DNA of 64,000 nt from CAYYKD01 sp964471825 (GCA_964471825.1 CAYYKD010000005.1:62001-126000), one strand, 5' to 3'; positions 1 to 8,999 are shown, numbered from the stretch's first letter. The notes: generated from the sequence alone by a model not told the origin. Numbers and translations are program-made.

Positions 1-634
1 AAGATTGATAATTTGAAATTGGAGTATCATAGTTTTTATTTTCAAACTCCTTCAATTTTTCTAAGATAAACTTTTCTTTTGCTTTTATTTCCTTCTCTCT
101 CCTATCAATATTTTCAAACTCTACACTTCCTTTATCAGAGGTTTTCTTTTTTGCAGACAAGCTCTTTTTCCTCTGTGATAATAACTCTTTTAAAGGCTCT
201 AATCTTAGCTTTTTAAAGTCACTAATTCTATCATTTAACTCTTTTAACTCTCTATATTCTTTTATTAATTCCTTATTGTACACTTGAATTGTTATATCTT
301 TCCTAAAACTGCTCCCCTGGCTGTTCACTGCTTTCGCAACTTTTTCAAAAGATGTGGATTGAAATTTTCCATTTTTTAATTTGACTAAAACCCCTCTATC
401 ATCCATTACAGAGTCTAGAAAACAATAGTCAGTATATGCTTGTTTTATGAGGGACTTAAACTCACCCTGAATCGATAAATCCATCTGATGCAAATCTTCA
501 AAACTACAAGCATTGTGTAATGCCCCAATAACAGTAGAAAAAGGAGGTAGAGGATAGGTCATTTTATTAATTATACTCTCCTCTTTCCTGTAATGTGCCT
601 TACTTTGTGTTAACACAATTCTTAATGCTTTCAT
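1..634 (-). CDS. cas5: Type I-B CRISPR-associated protein Cas5 (Cas5t), 3' end off the window
   Basis: Cas5 belongs to the Cascade effector complex, where it caps the 5' handle of the crRNA next to the Cas7 backbone. The reading frame stays open from the start codon to the left window edge, giving about 211 residues. The N-terminus (KALRIVLTQSKAHYRKEE) has the Cas5 beta-strand followed by the motif for a passenger strand and a PLPPFSTVIGALHNA segment typical of Cas5t. A charged, Lys/Glu-rich helical stretch follows at about residues 130-200. The ATG at 634 lies one base after the cas7 stop; an in-frame ATG at 646, overlapping cas7, is the alternative start. The position after cas7 is the usual order for the Tneap/I-B subtype. 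The C-terminus cannot be seen. Confidence 0.85.
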   Translation of the reverse strand, partial: MKALRIVLTQSKAHYRKEESIINKMTYPLPPFSTVIGALHNACSFEDLHQMDLSIQGEFKSLIKQAYTDYCFLDSVMDDRGVLVKLKNGKFQSTSFEKVAKAVNSQGSSFRKDITIQVYNKELIKEYRELKELNDRISDFKKLRLEPLKELLSQRKKSLSAKKKTSDKGSVEFENIDRREKEIKAKEKFILEKLKEFENKNYDTPISNYQS

Positions 635-635
635 T

Positions 636-1538
636 TTATTGTCCATAATATGTTTTTACTTCTTTTTTAAGGTTATCAAAAAATTTTGCGACACTTTCTG
701 GCTTTAACTTCTCAATAATTTCTTGCTCATTCTTAAAATTATCACCTTCTAATAAAGCAACCTTATATCCCTTATCAATCTTTTCAACTAAGTCCTTGGT
801 TATCGACAACCTTCCATCTTTAGCCTTAACAACATTTTCAAATACATGTGTTTTTTTTTCGCTCATCCCACCTACTATAAATATTGGTTCAGCATTATCA
901 AGATTTCCTTTTACTACTAAATGCAAATGTTCAATTGTTTTTAAAATTTCATTAACTCGGTCTGCTTTTTCTGAATTATCTGCTTCTTTATCAAAGTTTT
1001 CATCTTTCCCTACCATCTCTAAGTCAAAAGTAATCGAATAGACTCTTAGACTTTTATCATACTCATAGTTATATGGCATTAGACCAGTCTCTTTAGCATC
1101 ATTCTGAACATTTTTCCCATTTGCTTTTGCGTATGTTTTTGCTAAATGCAGATTATTATGAAATCTGGTCTCATTAACAAATGGCTCACAAGCGATTGCA
1201 TCAGTCAAATAAAAAGAACTGTTTCTGATAAAAGTCATTTTTTCTGTTCCAATTTTTACACTGGTATTCATATATCCACCCTCTAATGCTCTACAATTGG
1301 ATACATTTAACTCAGGACTCACCTCTTTTTGAGTAGCACCGTCAACAGTAACTTTTAGGTCATCATACATCCCACTTTGCACCATAATTGCATTTTTTAA
1401 ACTTTCTCTACTTCTCGATGAGTAAGTATTTCCATTTCTAAAAACTTTTTGTATCGATGATACATTGCCCAAACCTTCTCCATAATTTGCTGTCATATAA
1501 GCCAATACCGTCAATGTTAAAGCCTTTTTGTTTTCCAT
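636..1538 (-). CDS. cas7: Type I-B CRISPR-associated protein Cas7 (Cst2/DevR family)
   Basis: Cas7 is the repeated backbone subunit that binds the crRNA spacer in type I Cascade. The 300-residue protein has the DevR/Cst2 N-terminal signature NYGEGLGNVSSIQKVFRNG at about residues 18-36, followed by SRSRESLKNAI, matching the family's conserved RNA-binding strand-helix. Length is normal for the family. A GGGAG ribosome site sits 7 bases before the ATG. The gene lies 2 bases after cas8b and 1 base before cas5, so translation is probably coupled. The family assignment is firm; subtype I-B is inferred from the companion genes. Confidence 0.9.
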   Translation of the reverse strand: MENKKALTLTVLAYMTANYGEGLGNVSSIQKVFRNGNTYSSRSRESLKNAIMVQSGMYDDLKVTVDGATQKEVSPELNVSNCRALEGGYMNTSVKIGTEKMTFIRNSSFYLTDAIACEPFVNETRFHNNLHLAKTYAKANGKNVQNDAKETGLMPYNYEYDKSLRVYSITFDLEMVGKDENFDKEADNSEKADRVNEILKTIEHLHLVVKGNLDNAEPIFIVGGMSEKKTHVFENVVKAKDGRLSITKDLVEKIDKGYKVALLEGDNFKNEQEIIEKLKPESVAKFFDNLKKEVKTYYGQ

Positions 1539-1540
1539 GA

Positions 1541-2914
1541 TTATTCTCCCTTTTTTTCAATCTGTTTCTTTTCACCAAGCATATTTATAAAAGTATATGC
1601 AAGGTTTTTATTTTTCTCAAAATCTTCAAATAATTCTATTAAAAAACTCATCTGTACCTGAGTAAACGCAGATAAATGAAGTAAAATTTCCTGCACCCTA
1701 TCATAATCTTTTAAAGTGATTGCGCTTATCAATCGTTGTTCATAAGCTCTAAGTTTATTTGACTTATTACCGGATAAAATTTTCTTCACTTCCATTGCAG
1801 ATCCATAAGCTCTTTTTTGTAATTCTGTCATTTTTTGATCCTCCTTATATATCAATTGATTTATTTTTATCAAATGTGATATTAAATAATTTTTATCGCC
1901 CAACTTTAATAGACCATCAATTAAAAAATCAAGTTTAATATTGTTTATGATACTATCAACTACAATTTTTTCTGTTTTTAACCAATTTTCATTGCCATTT
2001 CCTGGATTTGCGTCTGCAAACATAGTGTTAATTTTACATGGACTTGTTATTGCCTTTAATGTATTTTCTTCTACTTTTTCAAATATACTAATTGCATCTT
2101 TTTTTAGAAAAATAGTTTCATAAAAATCACTATCCCTGTCTTTTCTAATAACCTCTACATCATAATCGATATATGCCGATGAGTTTTTTACTTTAAAAAA
2201 AAGTTTGCTTCTTATATTATCATCAATATTACTCAGATCATTTTTATTAGAATGAATTAATTGTTGAACCGTAAAGTTATTATTAATAAAAAAAGCTTCT
2301 CTTGTCTTTGAAAAAGCAAACGGTATAAAATCAAAGTATTTGCTATCAACATTAACAGTTGTATTTTTGTCTCTTGCAAATGCCAGTGATTTGCTTTTTT
2401 TTCCCATATCTACACTATAGCCTCTCAATCTACAAGAGTTACCACTTTCAGATAACATGTTATTCTCATTGCAAAAGTTATAATATAACGCTCTTCCGCC
2501 TTTAAAAGTTTGCTTTATAAGCTCTGTTCTATTTTTTTCTATTATTTCTTTAATAGCATTAGAATTATTGCTGTCATATTTGACATCTTTAAAAGTTCTA
2601 TTCATAACAGAATTGCTTGATGTGTTCTTTGATAATTTATCGTTCACTAATTTAATCTGATCTTCTGATGGATTATTGACTTCAATTAAATCTTCAACAA
2701 TTACATGGTGCATATTTTCTGCGAAATGCTTCTCTGCAAACAGTAAATATTTTTCATCATCAATATCTGATTTACTAAACTCTAAATATTCATCATGTAT
2801 ATTATAATTCAACTCATAGTGTTTCAAATATTTTTCGAGACCAACAACTGTTGCACTCCATCTCCAGTCTGACGGAACAACTCTTACTTTTTCATTTTCA
2901 ATTTCTTCTATCAC
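1541..2914 (-). CDS. cas8b: Type I-B CRISPR-associated large subunit Cas8b (Cst1-like)
   Basis: This is the probable large subunit of the type I-B Cascade, which recognises the PAM and recruits Cas3. It is 457 residues long and starts with GTG after a strong GGAGG site. The N-terminal segment SDWRWSATVVGLEKYLKH resembles the DW-WNAG-VGF motif of Cst1 proteins. The middle has DFIPFAFSKTREAFFINNNF, also seen in this family. The C-terminal third is helical and rich in Lys and Leu. Cas8 proteins diverge fast, so the call rests mainly on position between cas6 and cas7 plus the N-terminal motif. Confidence 0.8.
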   Translation of the reverse strand: MIEEIENEKVRVVPSDWRWSATVVGLEKYLKHYELNYNIHDEYLEFSKSDIDDEKYLLFAEKHFAENMHHVIVEDLIEVNNPSEDQIKLVNDKLSKNTSSNSVMNRTFKDVKYDSNNSNAIKEIIEKNRTELIKQTFKGGRALYYNFCNENNMLSESGNSCRLRGYSVDMGKKSKSLAFARDKNTTVNVDSKYFDFIPFAFSKTREAFFINNNFTVQQLIHSNKNDLSNIDDNIRSKLFFKVKNSSAYIDYDVEVIRKDRDSDFYETIFLKKDAISIFEKVEENTLKAITSPCKINTMFADANPGNGNENWLKTEKIVVDSIINNIKLDFLIDGLLKLGDKNYLISHLIKINQLIYKEDQKMTELQKRAYGSAMEVKKILSGNKSNKLRAYEQRLISAITLKDYDRVQEILLHLSAFTQVQMSFLIELFEDFEKNKNLAYTFINMLGEKKQIEKKGE

Positions 2915-2922
2915 ACTTCCTC

Positions 2923-3654
2923 CTACATCAATTCAAGCATTCCGAAACCCGATGACCTTTTTGAACCTATGCCGGCTTTAGCTAAATAATCTAGCAAGAC
3001 TCTTGTGCCTTTCATATATATAGTTCCTATTGTCACTTGAAATTTTATTCCGTAATTCTCAACAACAGTCTTTTTAACAAAAGGCTCTTTTGCTACTATT
3101 TCCAATTCATCTATATCTTTACTAATATCGAACTCAAATTTATCTTTAACCTGAAACTTCATGTTATTTTTTAATATATCGAGCCAGTTTTCATCATTAT
3201 AGATATAGTAGTTATCTTTATTCTGTTTTACATCACTTCTTTCTTTTACAACAATTGGAGACAAGATTTTGAATTCTCCTTCACTCCCTCTAATTTCATT
3301 TTCATTTTTAATTTCTACTTTTTTAAGAGTGATTTCATTATCATTACCAAACATAAAACTTTTATTAACAGATCCAATAAACGCGTTTGTAAAATATATC
3401 CCGTCTTTCATGTTAAAAACAGAAAAGTTTAACACCATCTCCTTATCTTCAATTACAATTATTCTTTTGTTAAACTTACCTCTAAAATATACTGAAAAAG
3501 TGTAGTCTTTGGTTGATATATTATTTGAATAATATTTTTCAATTGCATTGTCACCCAAATCTTCTAATGCTTTTTTAAAAAATGATAAAAACTTTCTTCG
3601 GTAATCAATTGTTATTTCTTCAGTTTTCAAAGTAAAAAACAGCTTAAGTCTCAC
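2923..3654 (-). CDS. cas6: CRISPR pre-crRNA endoribonuclease Cas6
   Basis: Cas6 cuts the CRISPR repeat transcript into crRNAs. The C-terminal glycine-rich loop GIGSKRSSGFGMLEL (last 20 residues) is the hallmark of Cas6 RAMP proteins, and the N-terminus VRLKLFFTLKTEEITIDY matches the Cas6 opening strand. The frame can be read from a GTG at 3660, but that GTG is part of AGGGGGTGA, a near-perfect ribosome binding site. The GTG at 3654, five bases after the site core, is therefore the better start and gives 243 residues. It is the first gene of the visible cas operon, with an 8-base gap to cas8b. The catalytic histidine was not located with confidence. Confidence 0.88.
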   Translation of the reverse strand: MRLKLFFTLKTEEITIDYRRKFLSFFKKALEDLGDNAIEKYYSNNISTKDYTFSVYFRGKFNKRIIVIEDKEMVLNFSVFNMKDGIYFTNAFIGSVNKSFMFGNDNEITLKKVEIKNENEIRGSEGEFKILSPIVVKERSDVKQNKDNYYIYNDENWLDILKNNMKFQVKDKFEFDISKDIDELEIVAKEPFVKKTVVENYGIKFQVTIGTIYMKGTRVLLDYLAKAGIGSKRSSGFGMLELM

Positions 3655-3753
3655 TTTCACCCCCTAGTTCCATTGTGTGTTAAGATAAATATCTTTCAAC
3701 AAACTATCCACTTAACTTATACATATATCACATTATGTAATATTTTACTTAGC

Positions 3754-3895
3754 GAGGCTCTTTCAAAACTCGCTCTTTATTTTCTATCTCTTTGTCGTTC
3801 TTCGCCTAAAGTCCTCATTTACGCAAAGTAAACTCCGGGCTTTAGACTCATCACTCCTTGATCTAGTAAAAAATATCGAGTTTTGAAAGAGCCTC
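3754..3895. mobile_element. MITE-like foldback element, copy A
   Basis: This is a 142-bp element with perfect 19-bp terminal inverted repeats (GAGGCTCTTTCAAAACTCG) and an imperfect internal palindrome around CTAAAG...CTTTAG. The inverted second copy at 25265-25406 differs at a single base. The flanking tetranucleotides are TAGC on the left and TAGT on the right, a three-of-four match to a target duplication. It carries no reading frame and would need a transposase supplied in trans. Confidence 0.85.
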
Positions 3896-4016
3896 TAGTC
3901 TAAATGTTTATTTATTTTTTACCCACCATACATATTATTTAACATATTTTTCCTTTTTTTAGTTATTTATAAATGTTGCATCGCACCTAGTTTATTCTTT
4001 TTTCCCAATATTTCAA

Positions 4017-4055
4017 TAGGTCTTTAGACCTATTTCTCTAGGTATTTAGACCTAG
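4017..4055. repeat. Two tandem TAGGTC/GACCTA hairpins
   Basis: TAGGTCTTTAGACCTA (4017-4032) is a perfect 6-bp stem with a 4-base loop. A second stem, CTAGGTATTTAGACCTAG, follows at 4038-4055 with related arms. A T-rich run follows on the plus strand. They could be a protein-binding site or a weak terminator; the function is unknown. Confidence 0.5.
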
Positions 4056-4326
4056 TTTTATTATTTTTTTCATCTATTTATCATATAGATTGTTTTTCAT
4101 GTGTGGATCAGATAATTTGAGCTTCTTGTAAAAATATTTATTTTTTAACAAGAGCCTTGTTATACAATATAAATATATTTTAAATGCACAAAAAACACTT
4201 GCTTTAATCATTTAAAACCAGTAATAATCGTTACCGGTTTTTTCACATTTTCGATATAATTAATTCCTTATAGATTTTGTTAAGATTAATGCCGGTAAAG
4301 ACCATTTATTCAATGGAGAAACATCT

Positions 4327-4851
4327 ATGCGAACAAATATAAAAAACTTCATAGCGATAGACTTTGAAACGGCAAATCATCAAAGGACAAGTGCCTGCCA
4401 GATCGGCATTGTAGTTGTTAGAGACTCAATTATTATTGAAGAGTTTGTTTCATATATTCAACCTGTACCGTTTTATTTTAGAGATGATTTTATAGATATT
4501 CATGGTATAACACCAGAAACAGTAAAAAATGCTCCATTTTTTTCAATGGTGTGGAATAATATAAAGGAAATAATTACGAACTCTGAAATTATCGTTGCGC
4601 ATAATGCCCCTTTTGATATGGGAGTTCTTAAGGAATGTTTATCTTACTACGGAATTAACTCAAAATTGCCTCCATCATTTTGTACCGTTAAACTTGCAAG
4701 AAAAAAACTACCCGAACTTGAAAATCACCGTTTAAGTACTGTTTGCAGGCATCTAGGTATCAGCTTAAACCACCATGAAGCCCTAAGTGATGCAAAGGGA
4801 TGTGCAGAGATATTGCTGAGACTTGATGGTGTTCTTTTCAAGGACGACTAA
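4327..4851 (+). CDS. DEDDh-family 3'-5' exonuclease (DnaQ/epsilon-like)
   Basis: This predicted nuclease removes nucleotides from DNA or RNA 3' ends using two metal ions. The 174-residue protein is just the exonuclease domain. Exo I is IAIDFETA (residues 9-16, Asp and Glu ligands), Exo II is VAHNAPFDMGVL near residue 95, and Exo III is HEALSDAKGCAEIL near residue 152 (His and Asp). All four acidic residues and the general-base His are present. A GGAG site lies 8 bases before the ATG. It stands alone, divergent from the cas operon across 666 bases. It could be a proofreading-type, repair or RNase T-like enzyme; a role in CRISPR prespacer trimming is only a possibility suggested by position. 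Confidence 0.85.
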   Translation: MRTNIKNFIAIDFETANHQRTSACQIGIVVVRDSIIIEEFVSYIQPVPFYFRDDFIDIHGITPETVKNAPFFSMVWNNIKEIITNSEIIVAHNAPFDMGVLKECLSYYGINSKLPPSFCTVKLARKKLPELENHRLSTVCRHLGISLNHHEALSDAKGCAEILLRLDGVLFKDD

Positions 4852-4998
4852 CTCACTCTGTATTTCATTAACCAATGATTTTTTCAGTAAGTCTTAAGTA
4901 ATGTGATTCAAAAAAATTTATACTTGACACTTTTTTAAAGCCGGATAACTTTCAAGAGAGTATAGATATCTTGAGGGATTATACCATGCCTTACATTA

Positions 4999-5655
4999 TT
5001 ATTCTCTATTACCCTTTCTAAGAAATCCTTTTAGTCTAAATATAATACTATCAATTAACATCCTTGATCTTCTTTCCAACCCGGACTCAATCAAACTTAT
5101 ATTATCTATATTTACAATCTTATATAGTCCTTTCCTTTTTGTTTTATCAGTATCAACCTCTTCAGCTGTTTTTTTTAAGATACTGGCGTTCTTTGTAAAT
5201 TGTAATTAATACAGGCGTTATAAACAGAGTTATAAGCTCAATTTGTGCTTTTGATGTCGGATTTACTTTAGAAAAATCTGTGTTAAATAAGTGCTAATCA
5301 AAACAGCGTCATCACTTGCCACACCCAAGAGTGCTATAAATCCAACCCAGACAGCTACGCTGAGATTGTAGGACTGCATATTAAAGAGCTCACGAATATT
5401 AGTCCCAAACACACTAAAAGTCATGAACCAGTCCTGACCATATAGATACAAAAATTTAAATCCGCCCATCCATGCAACAAAAATACTTGAAAACACAAAC
5501 GCGGTTACATCGACCTGCCTGAACTGTAAATACAAAATCAGAAATATTATTACCAGTGCAAGCGGTATGATAACCATTAGGGTTTTCTCACTTCTTACCT
5601 GATTTTCGTATTGACCTGCAAATTTGTATGAAACACAAATTTCCACGCCATTCCT
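4999..5655 (-). pseudogene. Remnant of a CusA/CzcA-type heavy-metal RND efflux pump
   Basis: Only the last part of a roughly 1000-residue RND transporter remains. AGQYENQVRSEKTLMV begins at about 5610 and is followed by a transmembrane run, then SVAVWVGFIALLGVASDDAV, the conserved RND TM segment. The frame stops at 5263. In a second frame the sequence continues as TLFITPVLITIYKERQYL, the typical RND C-terminal helix, with about 60 residues apparently deleted between. A further slip in an A-run near 5170 gives a charged tail ending at 4999. Truncation, an internal deletion and two frameshifts make this a clear pseudogene. It abuts a transposase fragment on its upstream side. Confidence 0.8.
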
Positions 5656-5955
5656 TTAAATTTGTTTGAATACTCTAAACAATAAATCAGTTGTTGAAAT
5701 TCGATTGATACACGCCTCAACAGCTTCGACATCAGATAAGTTTTCCTTCCATTGAAGAAAAGTTATCGCTGATGGAAATGCAGGTGATATACTGTTTCTC
5801 CCTTTCTTGGAATAGCAATCTTTGAAGTCTTTGTCTGAAAATAACAGGTGTATTTCTTTACTAAAAATCATCATTGGGTCATTCGGCTATAAATATTTTT
5901 TTAGGACAATATCTGAGCTAAATAGCGACTTTGAGTTCCTTTTCTTGAGACTCAT
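5656..5955 (-). pseudogene. IS1182-type transposase fragment, N-terminal, with in-frame stop
   Basis: Reading from the ATG at 5955 (AGGAAG ribosome site upstream) gives an MSLKKRN start typical of IS1182-family transposases. It continues to a TAG stop after about 22 residues, and in the same frame resumes as LLFSDKDFKDCYSKKGR and FLQWKENLSDVEAVEACINRI. This matches the N-terminal DUF772 region of IS1182 proteins (DLF-RRGQP...LQ...LSDRQAAEAVR-RI). Homology ends at RI, just before the pump fragment. No DDE catalytic domain remains. The interrupted frame and loss of about 80 percent of the protein make it inactive. Confidence 0.75.
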
Positions 5956-6274
5956 GCAAACTTCCTTTATTTTTTAGCAGATAATAGCATATTTCTTCAA
6001 ACTAGTAAATTCATTTTTCAGTGATATCAAATTGCCTAGTAATTTAATTAGTTTAACCATCATAATAGTAATATATCTCAATACTACGAAAAAATCAATA
6101 TACATTAATTTTGAATTTTTCTATGTATCTCTCAAACAACTGGTCGATTTTTTTATTACTCATCAACGATTAGCCTCTCCAACTCTTCTGTATCGATCAG
6201 ATCATTTTTTCTTTGCGGATTTATCATTTGTTTTTGTTGTATATCTTTGAAAAATATTTTATCATTGTTATATA
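5956..6274. other. Gene-poor AT-rich stretch
   Basis: This 319-base stretch lies between the transposase remnant and the DUF2752 gene. A 72-codon open frame (6032-6250, plus) has no recognisable domain, no ribosome site and a low-complexity AT-driven composition, so I do not call it a gene. No transposon terminal repeat was recognised here. Confidence 0.5.
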
Positions 6275-6772
6275 ATGAAGAATACAGGATTTGACTCTTT
6301 AATTAGATCATTATTAAGACTGTTAATATTTAACAAGCCGTTAGCCTATCTCTCGGTTGTCTTTTTTGTTGTATCATCTATTCAATACTATTTTCCAAGC
6401 ACCTTTTCGATTTGTTTATTTTTAAATTTATTTAAGGTTCCATGTTTTACATGCGGAGTTACACGAAGTATTGGGTTACTTACACATCTTAGACTTGCCG
6501 AAGCGCTATCGTATTACCCGCCGATTATTTTACTATTTACCATTTTCTGCATAATAATTACAACAAAGTTATTAACGACTAGATCATCAAAAAAGATATA
6601 TAGCTTTCTACTAATAAATATTACAGCAGTCAGAAAGACCCTTGTCGCATTAACTATCATCTTTTTCCTATGGTGGATAGTAAGAATAGTTGATCAAATT
6701 TTTTTAAACAATCTTATGTTTATCTCTGTTGTTCCTGATAATACCCTAATAGACAACCTACTCAAAAAATAA
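6275..6772 (+). CDS. DUF2752 family membrane protein
   Basis: The 165-residue protein carries the DUF2752 signature PCFTCGVTRSIGLLTHLRLAEALSYYPPII (quoted in part: CFTCGVTRS near residue 50). In this family a CxxCGxTRa motif precedes a short amphipathic stretch and a membrane helix. About four hydrophobic segments are visible: one before the motif at about 25-48, one over the PPIILLFTIFCIII part at about 78-98, one near 115-135, and a weaker C-terminal one. The biochemical role of DUF2752 is unknown. The ribosome site is weak. It faces feoB tail to tail with a 23-base gap. Confidence 0.75.
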   Translation: MKNTGFDSLIRSLLRLLIFNKPLAYLSVVFFVVSSIQYYFPSTFSICLFLNLFKVPCFTCGVTRSIGLLTHLRLAEALSYYPPIILLFTIFCIIITTKLLTTRSSKKIYSFLLINITAVRKTLVALTIIFFLWWIVRIVDQIFLNNLMFISVVPDNTLIDNLLKK

Positions 6773-6795
6773 TATTAAACATGAGACTGCAGAAG

Positions 6796-8988
6796 TCACA
6801 TTCCAATTCCAAAGATTCTACCAATCTGATAGACTGCAAAACAGATCACCCATGCAGATAATATAGAATAGGATACTTGAAATCCAAGCCATTTCCACCC
6901 TAGTTCCCCTTTTATAGTTGCCTGAGCAGCAAAGCATGGCGTCACTATGAGAGTAAATAACATAAGTACAAAGGCAACGAGTGGATTAAATACCACATCA
7001 TTTACCAATGCCTCTCTAAGTGACTCACTTTCCTCACTCTCCTCCTGTCCCACTTTATAGAGAACACCAAGAGTTGACACAACAATTTCCTTTGCAGCAA
7101 AACCTGTTACTGCAGATATCCCGATCTTCCAGTCAAACCCGAGTGGCCTTACCACTGGTTCAATTATTTTCCCAATCCGCCCGGCGATACTATGTGTAAG
7201 TGCCTCTTCGCTCTTCATCGTTTCAATGTAGGCATCAACTTTTTCCTGCCTTAGCTCATCAAGTGTTATTGTCATGGATTCTTTCTCATGCTCGCCTTGA
7301 AGTTCAACCTGATCAATCGTTTTCTCATACTGTAACGCCATATTTCTATACTTCTCCTCATTCTCCGCCGGAATAGGGAAGGTTACAATTGCCCATATAA
7401 GTATCGATGCCGCAAGAAGCACTGAGCCGGCCTTCTTAAGGTATTGATAGGTTTTGTCCCAGACATGGAAAAATATCCCCTTAATGGTTGGCATTCTATA
7501 TGGAGGAAGTTCCATAACAAATGGAGTCGCATCACCCTTTAGCACTGTTGATCGTAAGATTCGTGCTGAGATTAGTGCAATAGCTATCCCTATAATGTAC
7601 ATTGACATAACAACATTTGCAGCATTATCCTTAAAGAAGGCCGCAGTCAGCAGTATATAGACAGGCAGTTTTGCTCCACAACTCATAAATGGAGTCACAA
7701 GAACCGTTACTATCCTATCCCGCGGACTCTTTAATGCTCGAGAGGCCATTATTGCCGGTACTGAACAACCAAAACCTACCATAAGCGGCAAAAAAGATTG
7801 ACCGTGCAACCCAAAGATATGGAGGAATTTGTCCATTATAAATGCGGCCCTTGCCATATAGCCCGTATCTTCAAGTATCGAGATACATAGAAAGAGGATC
7901 ACAATGAGCGGCACAAACGATAGAACTCCCCCGACCCCGCCGATAATTCCATCTACAACCAATGATCTCAGCAGTCCCTCAGGCATAACATTTGTCAGAC
8001 TGCTTGACAGTACCCCAAAAAGAGACTCAAGCCATGCCATCGGATATTCACCGAGTTTAAATGTCAACTGAAATATAGACCATAGAATCAACAGAAAAAC
8101 AGGAAGCCCTATCACACGGTTAAGTAGAATCATATCAACCAGTTCAGATTTCTGTATCCGATCAGCTCTCTTTCTAACAACAGACTCCTTCACAGCCCCA
8201 TGCACAAACGCATATCTCTGTTCAGAGACAACTATTTCACAATCATTTCCAAAGTGCGTCTCAATGTTTGCGATTGACTTCTCTACAGCCTCCAATACAG
8301 AACCTTTCTTATTATGTTCATCAAGTTTCTTAAGAGCATTCCTATCTTTTTCAAGGAGTTTTATACTAATCCATCTTGATGGGTAGGATTTTGCAAAGGC
8401 CCCGTCTTCATCAATTATGGAGGTTATCCTATCTATCTCCGTCTCAAGCTCCTGTCCGTATGAAATCTTACAGGCACCTGTATCGCCGTTGTCTATCAGA
8501 TCAATAGCCATATCCATCAGTTCATCTAGCCCCTTACCCTTAGTGCCTACCGTTTTAATTAACGGTATTCCCAAAAGCCTGCTAAGAAGGTTACAGTTTA
8601 TCTCGATCCCCATTGACTCAGCCTGATCTGATATATTTAGTGCACCTATTACAGGGATTCCCAGTTCTTTAAACTGCAGCAGCAGATAGAGGTTTCTCTC
8701 AATATTTGTACTGTCAATCACATCAACAACTATATCAGGTTTATCATTTATTATAAAATCCCTCGCGATAACCTCATCTATAGAATATGCAGTTAAACTA
8801 TAGACACCCGGCAAATCAAATATTACCAGTTCACGATCTCTATATTTCCTCACGCCCTCTTTTTTATCTACAGTTACACCTGCATAGTTGCCGACCTTCT
8901 GCCTTGCACCTGTCAGTGCATTAAATATTGTTGTCTTCCCACAATTTGGATTACCTGAAAGACCAATCTTTATAGTTCTATTCTGCAT
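6796..8988 (-). CDS. feoB: Ferrous iron transport protein B (FeoB)
   Basis: FeoB is the inner-membrane Fe(II) uptake permease with a cytosolic G domain. The 730-residue length is usual. G motifs are present: G1 GNPNCGKTT (about 12-20), a G2 threonine in YAGVTVDKKEG, G3 DLPG (58-61), and G4 as NISD (118-121) in place of the usual N/T-K-x-D. The membrane part contains GFGCSVPAIMASRAL and FMSCGAKLPVY, the two conserved Cys-containing Gate motifs, and a late FAAKEIVVSTLGVLY segment. An AGGAG site precedes the ATG. feoA ends 11 bases upstream and fur precedes that, so uptake and its regulator form one cluster under probable Fur control. Confidence 0.97.
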   Translation of the reverse strand: MQNRTIKIGLSGNPNCGKTTIFNALTGARQKVGNYAGVTVDKKEGVRKYRDRELVIFDLPGVYSLTAYSIDEVIARDFIINDKPDIVVDVIDSTNIERNLYLLLQFKELGIPVIGALNISDQAESMGIEINCNLLSRLLGIPLIKTVGTKGKGLDELMDMAIDLIDNGDTGACKISYGQELETEIDRITSIIDEDGAFAKSYPSRWISIKLLEKDRNALKKLDEHNKKGSVLEAVEKSIANIETHFGNDCEIVVSEQRYAFVHGAVKESVVRKRADRIQKSELVDMILLNRVIGLPVFLLILWSIFQLTFKLGEYPMAWLESLFGVLSSSLTNVMPEGLLRSLVVDGIIGGVGGVLSFVPLIVILFLCISILEDTGYMARAAFIMDKFLHIFGLHGQSFLPLMVGFGCSVPAIMASRALKSPRDRIVTVLVTPFMSCGAKLPVYILLTAAFFKDNAANVVMSMYIIGIAIALISARILRSTVLKGDATPFVMELPPYRMPTIKGIFFHVWDKTYQYLKKAGSVLLAASILIWAIVTFPIPAENEEKYRNMALQYEKTIDQVELQGEHEKESMTITLDELRQEKVDAYIETMKSEEALTHSIAGRIGKIIEPVVRPLGFDWKIGISAVTGFAAKEIVVSTLGVLYKVGQEESEESESLREALVNDVVFNPLVAFVLMLFTLIVTPCFAAQATIKGELGWKWLGFQVSYSILSAWVICFAVYQIGRIFGIGM

Positions 8989-8999
8989 TGTAAACTCCT

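Larger units (their letters stand above)
3661..4326. other. Divergent intergenic region between cas6 and the exonuclease gene
   Basis: This 666-base AT-rich stretch separates the cas operon from the exonuclease gene. It holds the 142-bp foldback element at 3754-3895 and two small hairpins at 4017-4055. No CRISPR repeat-spacer pattern is present: no 28-37 bp unit recurs. Promoters for both directions must lie here but none stands out clearly. Confidence 0.6.

Noticed and set aside
3661..4326. Possible CRISPR array or leader beside cas6
   Set aside because: No unit of 28-37 bp recurs with regular spacing; the only structure is a single foldback element and two hairpins.
6032..6250. 72-codon open frame on the plus strand
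   Set aside because: No ribosome site, no domain, and an AT-rich low-complexity product; likely chance.
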